Source: Isoperla grammatica
Taxonomy: Eukaryota > Arthropoda > Insecta > Plecoptera > Perlodidae
Reading direction: 5' to 3'
Length of the DNA stretch: 64,000 nt
NCBI GenBank assembly: GCA_945910005.1
Contig: OX246739.1
Coordinates: forward strand, 3,378,001 to 3,442,000
Part shown: piece by piece, positions 60,448 to 64,000 of the stretch
How positions within the stretch are numbered: position 1 is the first letter of the stretch
How the letters are laid out: every line of letters begins with the position of its first letter
Notes under the pieces: model-generated
What the model saw: only the letters and a program-made list of their open reading frames with translations
What the model was told of the DNA's origin: nothing
The model's database searches: none
Made by a program: the position numbers and the translations under genes

Positions 60448-61562
60448 GTAAGAACCTAAGAATGTAATGCCAAAAACTTAAATCCTTGTTTATTAAGGTA
60501 TACAAAAAACATCATGTTTTAAGATATTAATTTTACCACACCTCACCTGCCAACATTTTGTTTATATTTGTTGGTTTTTTCCACTTGTGATCTGTATTTA
60601 TTACCTTCCTTGCAAGTTGCAACCTCTTTCGGTTAAATTGTCAAATGAAATGAAATGAAAGCTCATGCTACAACGGAGGCAATGGATCATCTTATACATG
60701 GGGTCTAGTTTGGTATTGTAAATATTGTTGTTGTTATTGTTGTTATTGTGAGAAGTCGCCTCCTAAATGAGTCGCCTCCAAAGTAGTCATATCTCGAAAT
60801 AGATTCTTCGACCGCTTATTCTCAGTAGTTCCTACTTCTCACAGCTTCTCACAGTTTCAACCTCTGCTTGAGTTTTATTAGCCTCGTCTCACACTTGTCA
60901 AACTGTCTTAGGAGGGAAATAACGTGATCGTGTGCATGAGGATAATAACGATGCAAAACACTACCAACGTATAATTGCATAAGGGCAAAGGTCTAAACGT
61001 TCTTAGAAATTTACAGTTTGCTTTTATATTTTCTGTACGACCATTTGGGAAATATTTGTTTAGTTATGCAGCACTGGTGTGTAGATAATTTTGAGTAGAA
61101 GTACCTCTTTAGTTGCTTCAGGCTTTGTATGAAACGACTCCATGCATATCTTTTTATTTTCATGGAAATATTATAAGTTGCAGATAAAAATAATTGCTCA
61201 ATGAAAGAAGACTTGAGTATTGAATGAAACAAGTTCGTGTTTCTGTGTGAAAACAGACAACATAGTTGGAGAGATTTCTGTTCAACATTCGTGAATATCT
61301 AAACCTCGATAACATGTACAAGATGAAGTTTCAACGACTCATCCAGCTTATTGAAGTTGTTTCACATATCGCATTCGACTCAACAACCCTTATTTGTTCA
61401 GCATTTATTAGTAGCATCTCAGCCAGCGTATACTGTAAACTACTTATTTCAGGACAGTATTAACTAACAAGTGAGAATCTATAAGACATGAGGAACTAAT
61501 GCCTGATAAAAATATAGTTTTTACAACATTGACAAGTTTTGTTTTTCGTTGGACTGTAATAC
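60448..61562. other. Gene-free sequence
   Basis: Short GTT-rich stretch near 60725-60750 and AATGA repeats near 60645-60660; no gene. Confidence 0.5.
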
Positions 61563-61617
61563 CATTGAGTTTGTTAGTTAACTAGTTAGCTAAGTTAGCT
61601 AACCAACAAACTCAATG
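61563..61617. repeat. Inverted repeat, 18-bp arms
   Basis: CATTGAGTTTGTTAGTTA (61563-61580) pairs with TAACCAACAAACTCAATG (61600-61617) with one mismatch. The centre contains two copies of GTTAGCTAA, so alternative pairings exist. May be a very short MITE relic; no clear target-site duplication. Confidence 0.85.
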
Positions 61618-64000
61618 CTAATACTGCACAGTGTTCACATTTCTTATGCGCCTCATTGCAGTTACCCCTCTAAATAAACCGTTTACACATTTTCTAGCAT
61701 CACAGTTGCATCGCAAAAACTTTAATCGTGCGTTGAGTGTTTTATCTTCTATCTTCATCGGCTCGCGTTGCAAGTTGTACAGTGCGTTACGCAGTATGTT
61801 CTTGTCATCCGACCGCTCATTCCCCAGTGGTGCAATGACATCCTTAATCAACCATCAATGTACGATCACGTGACTATCAGTGCGGCTTGTCTAACGTATC
61901 TATTGTGAGCCTGCCTGTCTTGCTATACTGAAGATAATGTCAGTATCGGTGTCCGCGCCATAGTGGGCGGGTGTGAGATCTCGCCAAATATCGCATAATT
62001 AGGAGGTACACACAATGGCTACGCCTATAGACATTAGAGCTATTTTTGCAGGCACTTGGCACAAAGGCCATGTAATTGGCAGTTAATATAAGCACGAACC
62101 AAAATAACCATACTCCCTTATTTGGGCAGGCATAAGTTGAAACATAAAGAACGGGCGGGGATATTAGGGGTGAACTGTCTATAGTTGCGAGGCGGGGCTC
62201 CTCCATCCCTCAACCCTTTCACACTCAAGTGCCACAGCGGTAATAAAGCTGAAATTTTAATTACAGGAGATTGCCTGGCTCAAGCGGCCTTATGGAACTA
62301 AATATTACGGTCCTCGGGAGGGGGAAGGGAGGGGAGCGAGGGGGACTTAATTTAAATCAGTCCCATCCACAGTAACACGTGATGTGATTCCAGTCACAGT
62401 AAATTCCTGCATAAATTGATCACATCTGTTATGTAATATTATGAATAACGCGAGAGCTGTCAGTTTTTCGATGTGTGTGTGATCAGATTGGCGCTAATAA
62501 ATCTAGGGGAAAGCTACCGGCTGGAGATACAGATTTATGTGAGCGCTCAGGTCGGATAATTTATTTTCATACCATATTCGAAATAAACTTTCACTCCTGA
62601 TTATCTCACTTTTCCATTTTTGTTTCGGATTGTTTGACGCAAAAGCGACCTAAAAATATGGCGGCTTCCGTCTGGCCGTAGCGCGAGTCTAGTGGGAGAT
62701 GAAGCCTCGTTGTGAAAAACAGTTTTTTCGCTGCTGCTGTTGGGCAAGGTTATTTGGCTGTTGGGAGTATTTTATAAAATGGGATTGAGGATGGGAATAA
62801 AAACGTATACGTTGGTGAATAAGGTATTTGGGTGATCAGTCAAAACACCGATAGACACGACTTGATCCACTCGCCAAAAGATGCAAGGTTATATATATAT
62901 ATATTTCAGTGTGTTCAATAGTCGGGGCTTAAAACAAAGCAGCCTTGACCGAATTTTGATTGTCCTTAAAAATAAGAATTAACATTTTAGTTTTTGAAGG
63001 GGAGTAAAGGTCCGTGCTTTGAAAAGTGGATGAAAACATGTAGGCTACGGGTGGTTTTACGTTCGATGAAATGAATTTGAAATGTATAATGTTGAACTTC
63101 TGCTTATGCTCTGTTCATCCAGTACCAAGTTCTTGTGGAATCCTGGAGCAGAGAATAAAACATTATCATAATGTTTTGCAATAGTATTTGTGTACATAGT
63201 CTTCAGCATGGTTCATGTTGCCCAACCCGAGATGTATGAAAATTTGGGCGTGGGTTCGAATCCCGCAAAGTGCATTGATGCTCCTAATAATCCTTGATTC
63301 TTTTGTACCCTCTAAACTCACAAACGGCCACAAAACACCAACATCAGCTGCTCATAAACTGGAAAGTATTAGGTGAGATGTAGGCCTATGCGTACGTTGT
63401 ATTACCAAACATAACATTAAACCTTTCACCACTTTACTAAGTCATGTTTTGAGTTTGCAAATAAGTTCCTTAATCATTCTTTATGTCATCTTAAGAAAGA
63501 CACATTGTTCCTGCAGAAAGTCGTGTGCAGGTGTCTTAGAATATTGCGTTGCGTTACATAGTTACGCCGCTGTCGAAGTTATGGCTTTAGAACAGTATCT
63601 AGTCAATCTTAGAAATAAGATGTAAATTTCTTCATGGTAGATGCCAAGTGTCTTACACCACCATAGTTAAAAGCCATTAATATCTAAGCCTGCACATAAT
63701 TTATAAGCTAACCGATACTATGAACGAATTATAGAGAGAATTGAAACCATGTTCAGGCATGTAGCGCACTCTTGTCTGAACTTGTCAAAATGGCCACATT
63801 CCTGATCAGTTATGTATTGCCAAGACATTAGTGATTGGAATAAAGAAACAGATTCAACACGTTAATTCTCCCAAGTAAACATCTAAACTAAAGTTGGTTT
63901 TCATAGCACGTATATAATGAACGGTAAGAACGTTGCTTTGTCTATCATGAAATAACAAAAATAATTGTGTATTGTGCTTCAAAAACCAATGGCTTAGGTT
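61618..64000. other. Gene-free sequence with a possible regulatory patch
   Basis: Frames of 77-88 codons on both strands without domains. 62220-62780 is of mixed composition, with TTTTAATTACAGG, a short TA run (62890-62905) downstream, and AAAATATGGCGGC (62655-62667), a good YY1/Pho-type match. Its ATG hits a stop after seven codons, so it is not a coding start. A T-arm-like GTGGGTTCGAATCCCGC (63251-63267) contains a perfect box B but has no box A; it is probably a SINE scrap. A TAGGCCTA site lies at 63381-63388. Confidence 0.4.

Noticed and set aside
63251..63267. tRNA gene suggested by a perfect T-arm and box B
   Set aside because: No D-arm, anticodon arm or acceptor stem can be fitted upstream.

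Overview
The window looks like a 64-kb intergenic or very long intronic stretch of an animal nuclear genome. It is A+T-rich by eye, has no long reading frame on either strand (the longest is about 124 codons), and carries no recognisable protein domain, rRNA or intact tRNA. It does carry tRNA-derived SINE pieces with Pol III box motifs, short DNA transposons flanked by target-site duplications, decayed dispersed repeats, a satellite array, minisatellites and many long poly(C)/poly(G) runs. An arthropod, perhaps a hemimetabolous insect, fits my recollection of repeat-rich insect genomes. That is an inference: no gene here proves it.

Layout. 1-2.8 kb: featureless apart from two homopolymers. 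2.8-7.2 kb: a nest of related repeats (two pairs of dispersed copies, a recurring CGCTATCGCG motif and an ATAC microsatellite) surrounding a possible two-exon microprotein at 6231-6541. 7.2-29.7 kb: mostly unremarkable sequence with an antisense SINE (13.4 kb), a pre-miRNA-like hairpin (17.1 kb), a 56-bp tandem dimer and other SINE-like remnants. 29.7-37.9 kb holds three non-autonomous DNA transposons: a 265-bp hAT-type MITE, a 1,075-bp hAT-type element and a 146-bp MITE. 41.2-42.5 kb: a decayed dispersed repeat, a 9-bp minisatellite and the best SINE copy. 45.8 kb: a perfect 33-bp-arm hairpin. 47.0-50.2 kb: a composite of a tRNA-box-like piece, a 16-bp tandem array, a GC-rich module and 24 copies of a 119-bp satellite with an internal block duplication. 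50.2-58.4 kb: gene-free sequence with homeodomain-like sites. 58.5-59.2 kb: a minisatellite with a 47-bp dimeric unit that carries about 14 CACGTG boxes. 60-64 kb: further poly(C) runs, an exact 47-bp duplication, inverted repeats and a possible regulatory patch.

There is no gene system to assemble here. The best-supported objects are the elements with both terminal inverted repeats and target-site duplications, and the tandem arrays. The coding suggestions (short open stretches ending at a strong splice donor) are weak and partly expected by chance; they are given low confidence.
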